A stretch of 7,089 bases of DNA from the NCBI GenBank assembly GCA_003854995.1, contig RQOI01000105.1:1-7089 (forward strand), in the 5' to 3' direction. The position numbers and the translations under genes were made by a program. This document shows positions 1 through 6,508 of the stretch, one piece after another. The DNA is from Candidatus Zhuqueibacterota bacterium (GTDB lineage: Bacteria > Zhuqueibacterota > Zhuqueibacteria > Residuimicrobiales > Krinioviventaceae). Below the pieces are notes generated by a model. The model was not told the origin of the DNA. It made no database searches and was given only the letters and a program-made list of their open reading frames with translations. The first letter of the stretch is position 1, and each line of letters starts with the position of its first letter.

Positions 1-387
1 GTGCCGTTCTGGATAGAGTGCCTGCAAGTCAAGCGCCGGGCCAAGGACCAGTTTTACTTTTTCAAACTGTTTTTTTTCAACGAATTCGTTCGCCTTGTTC
101 ACTTTGGCGAACAGATAGTCAGGGAATTGGTTCAGCAGTCGATCGTTTGCAAGAAAAGCCAAATCTACACGACCGGCCAGCAAATAACCAACGGTCAGAT
201 AATTTTGAAAATGCGGGATATGGGGATACTGCTGGACAAGTTTTTTCACCTTTTCAATATCACAGTAGCCATCCTCTTGAATGGCGCGATAGCATTCCTG
301 CATTTTAGCGGACTGCTCCTCTGTGACGCCATATTTTTCATCAAGCAGGCCGGTTTCTGTAGTGATTGTATAGGTCAACTTGCGCAT
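1..387 (-). CDS. TPR-like helical-repeat protein, N-terminal part (cut by the window edge)
   Basis: An open frame of 129 codons begins at ATG 387 and runs off the left edge without a stop. It reads MRKLTYTITTETGLLDEKYG at the N-terminus. The rest looks alpha-helical and repeat-like, with segments such as YPHIPHFQNYLTVGYLLAGR, then FPDYLFAKVNKANEFVEKKQ, and ends LYPERH at the edge. The pattern of aromatic and small residues in paired helices fits tetratricopeptide-like repeats, beginning around residue 45. There is no signal peptide, so it is probably cytoplasmic. A GGGGA ribosome-binding site precedes ATG 387, and an in-frame TGA about nine codons upstream rules out a longer start. From memory, similar TPR-like proteins occur in Bacteroidota, some with a C-terminal metal-binding motif; that end is not visible here. 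It lies 156 bp after the GH172 gene on the same strand. Function unknown. Confidence 0.65.
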   Translation of the reverse strand, partial: MRKLTYTITTETGLLDEKYGVTEEQSAKMQECYRAIQEDGYCDIEKVKKLVQQYPHIPHFQNYLTVGYLLAGRVDLAFLANDRLLNQFPDYLFAKVNKANEFVEKKQFEKVKLVLGPALDLQALYPERH

Positions 388-543
388 GCATTCCCCGAAT
401 TGTTCAGAAAATCAACTTACAAAGTCTAATAAAAATCTCCATATGAATCGTCTTAAAAAAAGTTTCAATATGTTACCAACCACAGCGCTGGTGTCCTACT
501 CAGCTTGGTTCTATACGCATCGACAGGCGATTAAAGTTACTGA
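388..543. other. Intergenic gap between the GH172 gene and the TPR-like gene
   Basis: This 156-bp gap is AT-rich near the TPR-like gene. Read on the minus strand it holds a seven-T run around 449-455, but I find no good stem directly before it, so I do not call a terminator. A 16-bp imperfect palindrome around ACCACAGCGCTGGTGT (two mismatches, no loop) lies near 480-495. Sigma70-like boxes for the TPR-like gene are not convincing. It probably contains that gene's promoter, by inference only. Confidence 0.3.
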
Positions 544-1701
544 TCAGCGAATTTCCAGCTCATCCTTGCTCGGCAGCAGTGGAAACTGTGCGTGCGGCTC
601 CGCCTGGTACCAGAAGGCGACCGATGACACATCATCCTGCAGGGGCTGATAGCGTCCGCCGCTGCGCCAGCCGAGCGCCTGAATGGTGACTTGCAGGTCT
701 TTGCTGAACCGAATGGGATCAGCGATATGCCAACGGTAGAGGCCGAAACGGGTTTGCGATTTCGTGAGCAGATCCTTTGCCGGACGGACCACGTAAAAAC
801 CGGCGTACGGAGTGGTGTAATCGACGTAATTTTGTACACCGGTGGGGATGTCAGACGCGAAACCGTATGAGCCGCAGAAATAGTCCTCGGTGCCAGTGCC
901 GCAAATGGTCGGGAAATCGGTATCGCCGTCCAAGAAGAATTTTATCTCGCCTTCACCCCACCAGCCGTTATTATTGCTTTGCCAGTTCAAGTAAGTGCCG
1001 ACATAATGACCTTTGCCTTTGATGCCATCGACAATCACGTGATCCTGTTTCACCCTTGTCGGATTGGTGCGGCGAAATTGAGCGTGAAAATAGCCGGCAT
1101 CCTCGGGCACATCGGCGAGGGTGTAGTTGATCTGATAATAGAGTCGCATAGCCTCTTCAGCAATGTTCTCCATGGTGATACGGCATTTTTTACGAAACGG
1201 CATGATCCAGTAACAGTTGAGCGCGCTGCCGGGATTGACGCAGACGGCCAGCGACGAGATCTGATGATATTCGTTCCAGCCGCAGGCGAAAAAATCGCCG
1301 ACCGGGACCTCAACGGACGGCGATGTCTCGTCGTCCCAGTAAAATCGCAGGATATTGTAACGATAATGGCCGGTCGGCGTCATCCAGATCTGCTGCAGGG
1401 CGCCCGGGCCGTCGATCTCGGCCAGGGTGAACGTCTCGCCAGCCCTGATGATGATGAAGGGATTGACTTTCCAGCCCTGCCCAAGATCGCGGGCGGCATC
1501 GCTCGCCGTCCCTTCGCCCACTTGCGCCATGCCGCCTTTTCCCTTCTCGCCGGCGTAATTTTCCGGGCTAATAGAACGGGTCACAGTATCGGATAGAAGA
1601 TAAAGATTGCCCATGTTCGTATTGAGCCCATTAAAGGGATAATCGGATGCGAGGATGAAAGAAGCAAAACAGATGCTGACAAAAAATACAAACTTTTTCA
1701 T
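544..1701 (-). CDS. Secreted DUF2961 / GH172 family glycoside hydrolase
   Basis: This 385-residue protein begins with a Sec signal peptide (MKK, a hydrophobic stretch at residues 4-18, likely cleavage after Ala-Ser 19). It has no lipobox, so it should be periplasmic or secreted. The remainder is one DUF2961 domain, now family GH172. Visible signatures are IDGPGALQQIWMT (96-108), the central WWGEGEIKFFLDGD (247-260), GTGTEDYF (268-275) and a C-terminal SSVAFWYQAEPH (359-370). By comparison with characterised GH172 enzymes, Glu250 (WWGEGE) and Glu272 (GTGTEDY) are the likely catalytic pair; they are 22 residues apart, close to the spacing in bifidobacterial alpha-D-fructofuranosidase. Known members act on alpha-D-fructofuranosides, difructose anhydride or D-arabinofuranosides. 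The substrate here is unproved; the upstream L-arabinose genes hint at an arabinofuranose-like sugar. ATG 1701 is preceded by a strong GGAGG at 5-nt spacing. The domain looks intact. Confidence 0.88.
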   Translation of the reverse strand: MKKFVFFVSICFASFILASDYPFNGLNTNMGNLYLLSDTVTRSISPENYAGEKGKGGMAQVGEGTASDAARDLGQGWKVNPFIIIRAGETFTLAEIDGPGALQQIWMTPTGHYRYNILRFYWDDETSPSVEVPVGDFFACGWNEYHQISSLAVCVNPGSALNCYWIMPFRKKCRITMENIAEEAMRLYYQINYTLADVPEDAGYFHAQFRRTNPTRVKQDHVIVDGIKGKGHYVGTYLNWQSNNNGWWGEGEIKFFLDGDTDFPTICGTGTEDYFCGSYGFASDIPTGVQNYVDYTTPYAGFYVVRPAKDLLTKSQTRFGLYRWHIADPIRFSKDLQVTIQALGWRSGGRYQPLQDDVSSVAFWYQAEPHAQFPLLPSKDELEIR

Positions 1702-1743
1702 AATGTCCTCCGTCAGGCAGAATGGTGCAGCGTTACAGCGACA

Positions 1744-1794
1744 ACTGTCAGCGACTGCGAGCTTTCAAGCCGGCCGATTTTTAGCGCTGACAGT
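1744..1794. repeat. Perfect 10-bp inverted repeat upstream of the GH172 gene
   Basis: ACTGTCAGCG at 1744-1753 and its exact reverse complement CGCTGACAGT at 1785-1794 flank a 31-nt spacer in the 135-bp gap between araD and the GH172 gene. A second CAGCGAC copy sits at 1736-1742, 13 nt from the one at 1749-1755. The spacer has its own small inverted repeat (GCTTTCAAGC) and a CGGCCG palindrome. No T-run follows on the minus strand, so it is not a classic intrinsic terminator. It could be a paired operator, an RNA stem that ends or processes the araD transcript, or a stabilising stem for the GH172 message. The repeat is directly visible; its role is inference. Confidence 0.6.
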
Positions 1795-1836
1795 CAGAAC
1801 GAGAGTCATATACGCGCGGATCGATTTCTATGATAT

Positions 1837-2532
1837 CTAACCTTGCCCGTAATAGGCGTTCGGACCATGCTTCCGTTGATAATGTTTTTGAATGAGGGTC
1901 TCTTTGAGCCGGTCCACATTCGGGTTGATCTGTTCTGTCAAAAAGGCCATTTTGGCCAGCGCCTCAAGGACGACGGCGTTGAGGACGGCTTTTTCCGGCG
2001 TTTGCCCCCAGGTGAAAGGACCGTGCCCGGCCACCAGCACCATCTGCACCTCTTCATAGGACAGAGTCGCAAATGTCTTGACGATTTGATGTCCGGTCTC
2101 CTCTTCATAGTCACCTTGAATCATCGCGTCGTCCATGAAGGCTGTGCAGGGGATGTCGAGGTGGGTCTGGTCCGCATGGGTGGTGCCGTAGACCGGCAGG
2201 GGGCGCGCCGCCTGCGACCACGCGACGGCGTAGGGCGAATGGGTGTGGACGATGCCGCCGATTGTGGGAAATTTTTCATAGAGCACCAGATGCGTTTTGG
2301 TGTCAGAAGAGGGTTTGAGATCGCCCGCAATGATGTTGCCGGCCAAATCAAGGATGACGATATCCTCCGCCTTCAGCAGGTCGTACATGACGCCGCTCGG
2401 CTTGATGGCCACGATCCGCTCTTTTCGATCGATGGCGCTGACATTGCCAAAATTATAGATCACCACCCCCTGTCGCGGGAGTTCCATATTGGCGTTGTAA
2501 ACGCGCTGTCTTATATCATCATAGTTGCTCAT
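1837..2532 (-). CDS. araD: L-ribulose-5-phosphate 4-epimerase
   Basis: This cytosolic class II aldolase-fold enzyme converts L-ribulose 5-phosphate to D-xylulose 5-phosphate, the last dedicated step of L-arabinose catabolism. At 231 residues it matches the length of E. coli AraD. Phosphate- and substrate-binding motifs GNVSAIDR (29-36), KPSGVMY (44-50) and SSDTKTH (75-81) are present. The zinc ligands are visible as His96 and His98 in GGIVHTHSPYA and His170 in AGHGPF. The catalytic pair appears as Asp121 (GTTHADQ) and Tyr228 in the C-terminal AYYGQ. It follows araB by 41 bp on the same strand, so the two are probably co-transcribed. ATG 2532 is the only in-frame start before a stop, but it has no good ribosome-binding site right in front of it (see the entry at 2519-2567). 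No key residue is missing. Confidence 0.95.
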   Translation of the reverse strand: MSNYDDIRQRVYNANMELPRQGVVIYNFGNVSAIDRKERIVAIKPSGVMYDLLKAEDIVILDLAGNIIAGDLKPSSDTKTHLVLYEKFPTIGGIVHTHSPYAVAWSQAARPLPVYGTTHADQTHLDIPCTAFMDDAMIQGDYEEETGHQIVKTFATLSYEEVQMVLVAGHGPFTWGQTPEKAVLNAVVLEALAKMAFLTEQINPNVDRLKETLIQKHYQRKHGPNAYYGQG

Positions 2533-2567
2533 AACCGCACTGCCGTCGCCCCAACCGACTCACTCCT
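2519..2567 (-). promoter_or_regulatory. Possible translational-coupling leader over the araD start
   Basis: The only clear Shine-Dalgarno sequence in the araB-araD gap is AGGAG at 2563-2567, 30 nt before the araD ATG and too far to serve it directly. It is 8 nt before a TTG at 2554 that opens a 12-codon frame (including stop) ending at TGA 2519-2521. This frame overlaps the araD start, so ribosomes could terminate about 13 nt inside araD and restart at ATG 2532. The layout is seen; coupling is inferred. araD may equally be read by reinitiation from araB or by weak direct binding. Confidence 0.25.
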
Positions 2568-2573
2568 GTGACA

Positions 2574-4253
2574 TTAGAACGTAAACTCTTTCTCAATGAA
2601 ATCGCACAGTTTGGAATATTTGTCATAGACCGCCCGGTATTTCTCGGCGTTTTCGGGAATCGGCTCATAGATCTGTTCGAATCCGCTTCCCATGGCCTGC
2701 TGCGCCTCCTCGATGTCAGGATAGAGACCAGAGACAACGGCCGCAGCCATGGCTGAGCCGAGGGCGCAGGCCTGCTCCGAGGCCGCGACCTTTATCGGCA
2801 TGTCCAGCACATCCGCTGTGATCTGCATGACAAAGGGGGATTTTTTCGCAATGCCGCCGATGGCGATGACGCCATTGATGGTCACTCCTTCCTCGACAAA
2901 GCGATCGACGATCTTTTTGGCCCCAAAAGCGGTCGCCTCGACGAGACCGCGAAAGAGTCGCGGCGCATCGGAGCCGAGATTCAATCCGGTGATGGCGCCC
3001 TTGAGCGCCTGATTGGCATCCGGCGTCCGCCGGCCGTTCATCCAGTCAACAGCCACGATGCTCGACTCATCGATGGAGATTTTCGCCGCTTCGCGTGATA
3101 GTGCCGGGATGATGGTGTCGCCGATCTCATCGATGAGCAGCTGCTTGACTTTGTCATCGATCTTGTTCATACCTGCCAGCAGATGCTCCACCGGCCACAT
3201 GAGCAATTTTTTAAACCAGGCGTAGATATCGCCGAACGCTGACTGTCCGGCCTCCATGCCAAGTTTGCCGGGAACAATGGAGCCATCGACCTGGCCGCAG
3301 ATGCCTCTGACAAGATGTTCCTCGCCTTCCGGCCGATCGGTGATGATCATGTCGCACGTGGAAGTGCCCATGACTTTGACGAGCATGTGCGGTTCGATCT
3401 CAGCTCCGATGCCGCCAAAGTGCGCATCAAAAGAGCCGACGCCGACGATGACATCTGTCGACAGTCCGAGTCGCTCCGCCCATTCCGATGTGAGGCGGCC
3501 CGCCGCGACATCACCGGTGAAGGTTTCCGTGAACAGCCGGGCGCGCCGACCGGCCAACAGCGGATCGAGCGTCGTCAGAAACTCTTCCGACGGCAAACCG
3601 CCCCAGGAGGCGTGCCACATCGCTTTATGGCCGGCGGCCGTTCGACTGCGTTTCATGCTGAGGGGATCAGTCACCCCGGTCAGCAGCGCCGGAATCCAGT
3701 CGCAATGTTCCACCCAGGAAAAAGCAGCTCGACGCACGTCCTCGTCTTGTCGCAGCACATGCAGGATTTTCGACCAGAACCATTCTGACGAATAGATGCC
3801 GCCCGAATATTGGGTGAAATCCGGGCGCCACGCATGCGCCGCGTTATTAATCTCCTCAGCCTCTTTGACGGCGGTATGATCTTTCCATAGCACAAACATG
3901 GCGTTTGGATTCTCCTCAAAGCCAGCCGTGAGGGCGAGGGGAGTGCCCTTGCTGTCGACAGCGCAGGGCGTGGAGCCGGTCGTATCCACAGAAAGACCTT
4001 TGATTTTCGCCGCCGTCCTCGGCGGAGATTTTGCCAACGCGCCCTTTATCGATGCTTCCAGACCTTCGATATAATCCAGCGGATGCTGGCGGAATTGATT
4101 GTTCGGAGGATCACAATATTTGCCATCCCGCCAACGAGGGTAATAAAAGACATCGGTGCCGATCTGCGTCCCATCCGCGGCATCGACGATGATCGTGCGC
4201 ACGGAATCGGTCCCATAATCCACGCCGATGACATACTGTTCATTCTTTTTCAT
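2574..4253 (-). CDS. araB: L-ribulokinase
   Basis: This FGGY-family sugar kinase phosphorylates L-ribulose with ATP to L-ribulose 5-phosphate, the substrate of AraD. The 559 residues are close to the usual AraB length of about 560. The N-terminal ATPase-fold motif is VDYGTDSVR (11-19), followed by DTTGSTP (90-96) and the AraB-typical ENPNAMFVLWKDHTA (114-128) and GGIYSSEW (151-158). GVGSFDAHFGG (271-281) carries Asp276 as the likely catalytic base. The C-terminal half has GTSTCDM (296-302), EAGQSAFGD (334-342), LVEATAFGAKKI (437-448) and the FGGY-type GGIAKKSPFVMQ (466-477). ATG 4253 has CAGGAG about 7 nt upstream. It lies 27 bp after the aldose epimerase gene and 41 bp before araD, so the three probably form one operon. 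Resemblance to Bacteroidota AraB is my recollection, not a search. Confidence 0.95.
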   Translation of the reverse strand: MKKNEQYVIGVDYGTDSVRTIIVDAADGTQIGTDVFYYPRWRDGKYCDPPNNQFRQHPLDYIEGLEASIKGALAKSPPRTAAKIKGLSVDTTGSTPCAVDSKGTPLALTAGFEENPNAMFVLWKDHTAVKEAEEINNAAHAWRPDFTQYSGGIYSSEWFWSKILHVLRQDEDVRRAAFSWVEHCDWIPALLTGVTDPLSMKRSRTAAGHKAMWHASWGGLPSEEFLTTLDPLLAGRRARLFTETFTGDVAAGRLTSEWAERLGLSTDVIVGVGSFDAHFGGIGAEIEPHMLVKVMGTSTCDMIITDRPEGEEHLVRGICGQVDGSIVPGKLGMEAGQSAFGDIYAWFKKLLMWPVEHLLAGMNKIDDKVKQLLIDEIGDTIIPALSREAAKISIDESSIVAVDWMNGRRTPDANQALKGAITGLNLGSDAPRLFRGLVEATAFGAKKIVDRFVEEGVTINGVIAIGGIAKKSPFVMQITADVLDMPIKVAASEQACALGSAMAAAVVSGLYPDIEEAQQAMGSGFEQIYEPIPENAEKYRAVYDKYSKLCDFIEKEFTF

Positions 4254-4280
4254 GCGGAACTCCTGTTTTCACCCGCCCTG

Positions 4281-5321
4281 TCAATCAATAAAAAATTGAT
4301 GCACGGTGATGTGATGATAAGTTTCACCCGGCGTCAAAATAATAGAGGGAAAATTTGGCTGGTTCACAGCGTTGGGAAAATATTGCGTCTCCAGACAAAA
4401 GGCATCGTGTTTGTTAAAAACACCGCCTGCGCCTTTGATGCCGTTGAGAAAATTTCCGGTGTAAAGTTGTACGCCCGGTTTCGTGGTGTACAAGCGCATG
4501 CCGCGACCCGTGACAGGATCAACGACCTCGGCCGCCTTGACCAGATCATCATCATCCGCGCTCCGGTTGATGACAAAACAGTCATCATAGCCGCCGACCT
4601 CGGCGATATCCTGGCCAATCGCTTTCGCTTTGCGGAAATCGTAGGGTGTATCGGCGACATTTTTGATCGCACCGGTGGGAATGAGTTGATCATCAACAGC
4701 CAACGCCCGGTCACAATTTAGTTTGAGCATATGGCCGAGAATATTGCCAGAGCCGGCGCCGGCAAAGTTCCAGTAGGCGTGATTGGTCAAGTTCACCGGC
4801 GTCGGGGCATCGGTCTCTGCTTTGTAATTGATGGTCAGTTCATCCTCTTCATTCAAGCTGTAGACAACCGTGACATCCAGCAGACCGGGATAGCCCTCTT
4901 CATCATCTTCGCTCGTGTATTTCAGTGTCACGCCGCAGACATCCTCGGTTTCGAAAGGCTCTGCCTCCCACACGACCTTGTCAAAGCCGACCTTGCCACC
5001 GTGCAGATGGTTGACGCCATTATCGTTTTTCGCCAGCTTGTATTCGATGCCGCCCAATTTAAAAGATGCACCGCCTATCCGATTGGCGACGCGGCCGACG
5101 ATACAGCCAAAATAGGGATGGCCAGCCAGATAGTCGTCCAGGTTATCAAATCCCAGGCACACATCCGAACGATTTCCCTCCTTATCCGGCAGATGGACGG
5201 CCGTGATGATGCCGCCGTACTGAATGATTTCAATGCTTATATTATTCAAATTGGAAAGAATGAATTTAGTTATCTCTGTGCCATCTGGCAGAGAACCAAA
5301 CACTTCTTGTCTGACGGGCAT
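4281..5321 (-). CDS. galM: Aldose 1-epimerase (mutarotase)
   Basis: This enzyme interconverts alpha and beta anomers of aldoses. Next to araB and araD it most likely serves L-arabinose, though galactose or xylose are possible. At 346 residues it has the usual length. Family residues are visible: Asn80-Arg81 in GRVANRIGG, His107 in NHLHGGKVGFD, His181 in VNLTNHAYWNF, Asp246 in GGYDDCF, and the catalytic base Glu311 in CLETQYFPNAVN. There is no signal peptide, so it is cytoplasmic, unlike some exported bacterial mutarotases. I chose ATG 5321 over ATG 5345: AAGGAG at 5328-5333 lies 6 nt before 5321 and would fall inside the longer form, and the family N-terminus starts near MPVRQEVFG. It is the first gene of the arabinose block. 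The galM symbol describes the family, not proven galactose use. Confidence 0.93.
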   Translation of the reverse strand: MPVRQEVFGSLPDGTEITKFILSNLNNISIEIIQYGGIITAVHLPDKEGNRSDVCLGFDNLDDYLAGHPYFGCIVGRVANRIGGASFKLGGIEYKLAKNDNGVNHLHGGKVGFDKVVWEAEPFETEDVCGVTLKYTSEDDEEGYPGLLDVTVVYSLNEEDELTINYKAETDAPTPVNLTNHAYWNFAGAGSGNILGHMLKLNCDRALAVDDQLIPTGAIKNVADTPYDFRKAKAIGQDIAEVGGYDDCFVINRSADDDDLVKAAEVVDPVTGRGMRLYTTKPGVQLYTGNFLNGIKGAGGVFNKHDAFCLETQYFPNAVNQPNFPSIILTPGETYHHITVHQFFID

Positions 5322-5537
5322 TTTTTTCTCCTTGTGCTTTATCATTCAACGGAATTCACAAGAAAAATGCAAATATTTTTATTGAAAATCTACCAAATTT
5401 TAAGTAAAGGGGATGAAAATAATCCGATAGAAAAAAGACAGATTTTTAGCATCATTGAGATGTGCGAGCGGAAACATTTTTCTCGCCCGCACTTTGGGAA
5501 TTTCAGGCCTTCGACAACGGTGGTCTCACCCCTTTAT
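5322..5537. other. Intergenic region ahead of the arabinose block
   Basis: This gap of about 215 bp separates the small cysteine protein gene from the mutarotase gene. The half next to the mutarotase (about 5322-5460) is strongly AT-rich and is the most likely place for the operon promoter. I find no convincing -35/-10 pair and no clean Bacteroidota-type TAnnTTTG box; TAAAATTTGG (around 5393-5402 on the minus strand) is the closest. The other half holds the hairpin described separately. Confidence 0.4.
5462..5492 (-). terminator. Stable hairpin between two minus-strand units, possible terminator
   Basis: Read on the minus strand, GTGCGGGCG pairs with CGCTCGCAC (nine pairs, one of them G-U). 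Inside, after a single bulged A, GAAA pairs with TTTC around an AATG loop. It begins 45 nt past the stop of the small cysteine protein gene. No T-run follows directly; a run of six T lies about 25 nt further on. It could end the superoxide dismutase transcript, or act as a 3'-end stabiliser or an operator for the arabinose block. Confidence 0.4.
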
Positions 5538-5870
5538 TCATTCTTCTGCTGCAGAAAGCCAGTTCTCGTGCCAAAACAGAAAGCAGGTCTTGTCGCAGGG
5601 GTGATTATAATATTCAACTGTGCCATCGCATGTTACGCCGTCAAGAATGTATAAATTCGATTTACTGGCAAACACGCTCGACCGAGGTTTGTCGAAAAAG
5701 TTTTCAACTACCTGCAATACCTCGAATTTTTGATCACAGAGATCCCACATCTGCTCCATGAACAGACATCCATCTGTCTTGTTCATAGGGTCCAGGGACT
5801 GAACAATACTCACCGCGGGCTTGACCTGCACACGACTTCCGACATCAAATTTTCTGTTTTCATTTTTCAT
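5538..5870 (-). CDS. Small cysteine-containing SH3-like protein (nitrile hydratase beta-like fold)
   Basis: This 110-residue protein of unknown function has no signal peptide or membrane segment. It opens with FDVGSRVQVKP (8-18), the kind of strand that starts the SH3-like barrel of nitrile hydratase beta subunits. It continues with SLDPMNKTDGCLFMEQMWDL (25-44), KFEVLQVVENFFDKP (48-62), YILDGVTCDGT (74-84) and CFLFWHENWL (96-105). Cysteines are at 35, 45, 81, 92 and 96; the C-terminal CDG, C..C and LFW.E.WL pattern is one I recall from a family of small bacterial proteins, where the cysteines could bind a metal. I chose ATG 5870 over the upstream ATG 5924. It is preceded by an AAGG-type site, leaves 11 nt after the superoxide dismutase stop, and avoids a long overlap. 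The tight spacing implies co-transcription. It is not a nitrile hydratase by itself. Confidence 0.7.
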   Translation of the reverse strand: MKNENRKFDVGSRVQVKPAVSIVQSLDPMNKTDGCLFMEQMWDLCDQKFEVLQVVENFFDKPRSSVFASKSNLYILDGVTCDGTVEYYNHPCDKTCFLFWHENWLSAAEE

Positions 5871-5881
5871 AAGCCCTTCTT

Positions 5882-6508
5882 CTATTTCACGAGGCGCACA
5901 TATCTGTCGTTTATTCGCGACCAATGCAGATTATCGACGAAATTATCAATATACGTGCTACGTCCCGGGCCATCCTTATGATAATAGGCGTGCTCGAACA
6001 CATCGCACGCGATCAAGGGGACGCCGCCCCAAATGGCGCCGTACTGGTGCTCATCGACGAGCACATTCAACAGCCGTCCTGAGTAAAGAGAATCATAGAC
6101 AAGAAGACCCCAGCCGCTCAATTTCGCGGCAAAGGCAGTTGCTTTGAAATCATTTGCCCACTCCTGAAAGGATCCAAACTCTCTTTCAATGGCCGCTTTG
6201 ATGTCAGGGCCCTTCGCCGGATCGCCATCCCCGCCCAAGACCTGCCAGTAAATGTCGTGCAGCAGGGCGCCGGAATGATTCCAGGTCAACCTTCTTTTCA
6301 GCTCGCCGATTTCGGAATAGTTCCCATTCGCCTTGCTGCGATCTGCTGTTTGCAGCCCTTTTTCAATCGTATTGAGCGCAGCCACATAGCCTTTATGGTG
6401 CTTGTTGTAATGCCAGTCAGTGGTCTCCGGACTTGTTACCTTTGATAACAGCTTTTTTGCCTCATCGTCCGTGTAAGGACGCTCGCCAACCTTCCATTCA
6501 TATGACAT
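5882..6508 (-). CDS. Superoxide dismutase, Fe/Mn family
   Basis: This enzyme disproportionates superoxide to oxygen and hydrogen peroxide in the cytoplasm. The 208 residues match the family. The helical N-terminal domain has WHYNKHHKGYV (32-42) with metal ligand His33 and the conserved His37 and Tyr41. The second ligand is His84 in ALLHDIYW. The C-terminal domain has FAAKLSGWGLL (126-136) and DVFEHAYY (169-176) with ligands Asp169 and His173. In the outer sphere, Gly80 takes the place of the Fe-type Gln, and His154 (15 residues before Asp169) occupies the position of His145 in the mycobacterial Fe enzyme. Fe or dual Fe/Mn use is therefore more likely than strict Mn use, but this is inference. 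I chose ATG 6508 over ATG 6535 because AGGGAG (6515-6520) lies 6 nt before it. It precedes the small cysteine protein gene by 11 nt. Confidence 0.94.
   Translation of the reverse strand: MSYEWKVGERPYTDDEAKKLLSKVTSPETTDWHYNKHHKGYVAALNTIEKGLQTADRSKANGNYSEIGELKRRLTWNHSGALLHDIYWQVLGGDGDPAKGPDIKAAIEREFGSFQEWANDFKATAFAAKLSGWGLLVYDSLYSGRLLNVLVDEHQYGAIWGGVPLIACDVFEHAYYHKDGPGRSTYIDNFVDNLHWSRINDRYVRLVK

Noticed and set aside
1..429. Plus-strand frame of 142 codons at the left edge
   Set aside because: It is antisense to the minus-strand frame 1-387. It has a low-complexity, Phe-rich composition, whereas the minus-strand frame has a good ribosome-binding site and a plausible helical-repeat protein.
979..1596. 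Plus-strand open frame of 205 codons opposite the GH172 gene
   Set aside because: It is a shadow of a well-supported family protein on the other strand, with no motifs of its own.
1843..2571. Long plus-strand open frame of 242 codons opposite araD
   Set aside because: It mirrors araD, whose catalytic residues are all intact on the minus strand; the plus-strand product has no recognisable motif.
3256..3795. Plus-strand open frames opposite araB
   Set aside because: The GC-rich coding bias of araB leaves its complementary frames open; the products are Ser/Pro/Arg-rich and unrecognisable.
5400..5477. Minus-strand 25-codon frame beginning in the hairpin loop, a possible leader peptide before the mutarotase
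   Set aside because: It has only a weak GGGCGAG site in front, no run of regulatory codons and no attenuator-like alternative stem that I could find.
4731..5654. Plus-strand open frame of 307 codons opposite the mutarotase and crossing the intergenic gap
   Set aside because: Most of it is antisense to two real genes. The part inside the gap, from ATG 5368, has no ribosome-binding site and continues antisense into the small cysteine protein gene.
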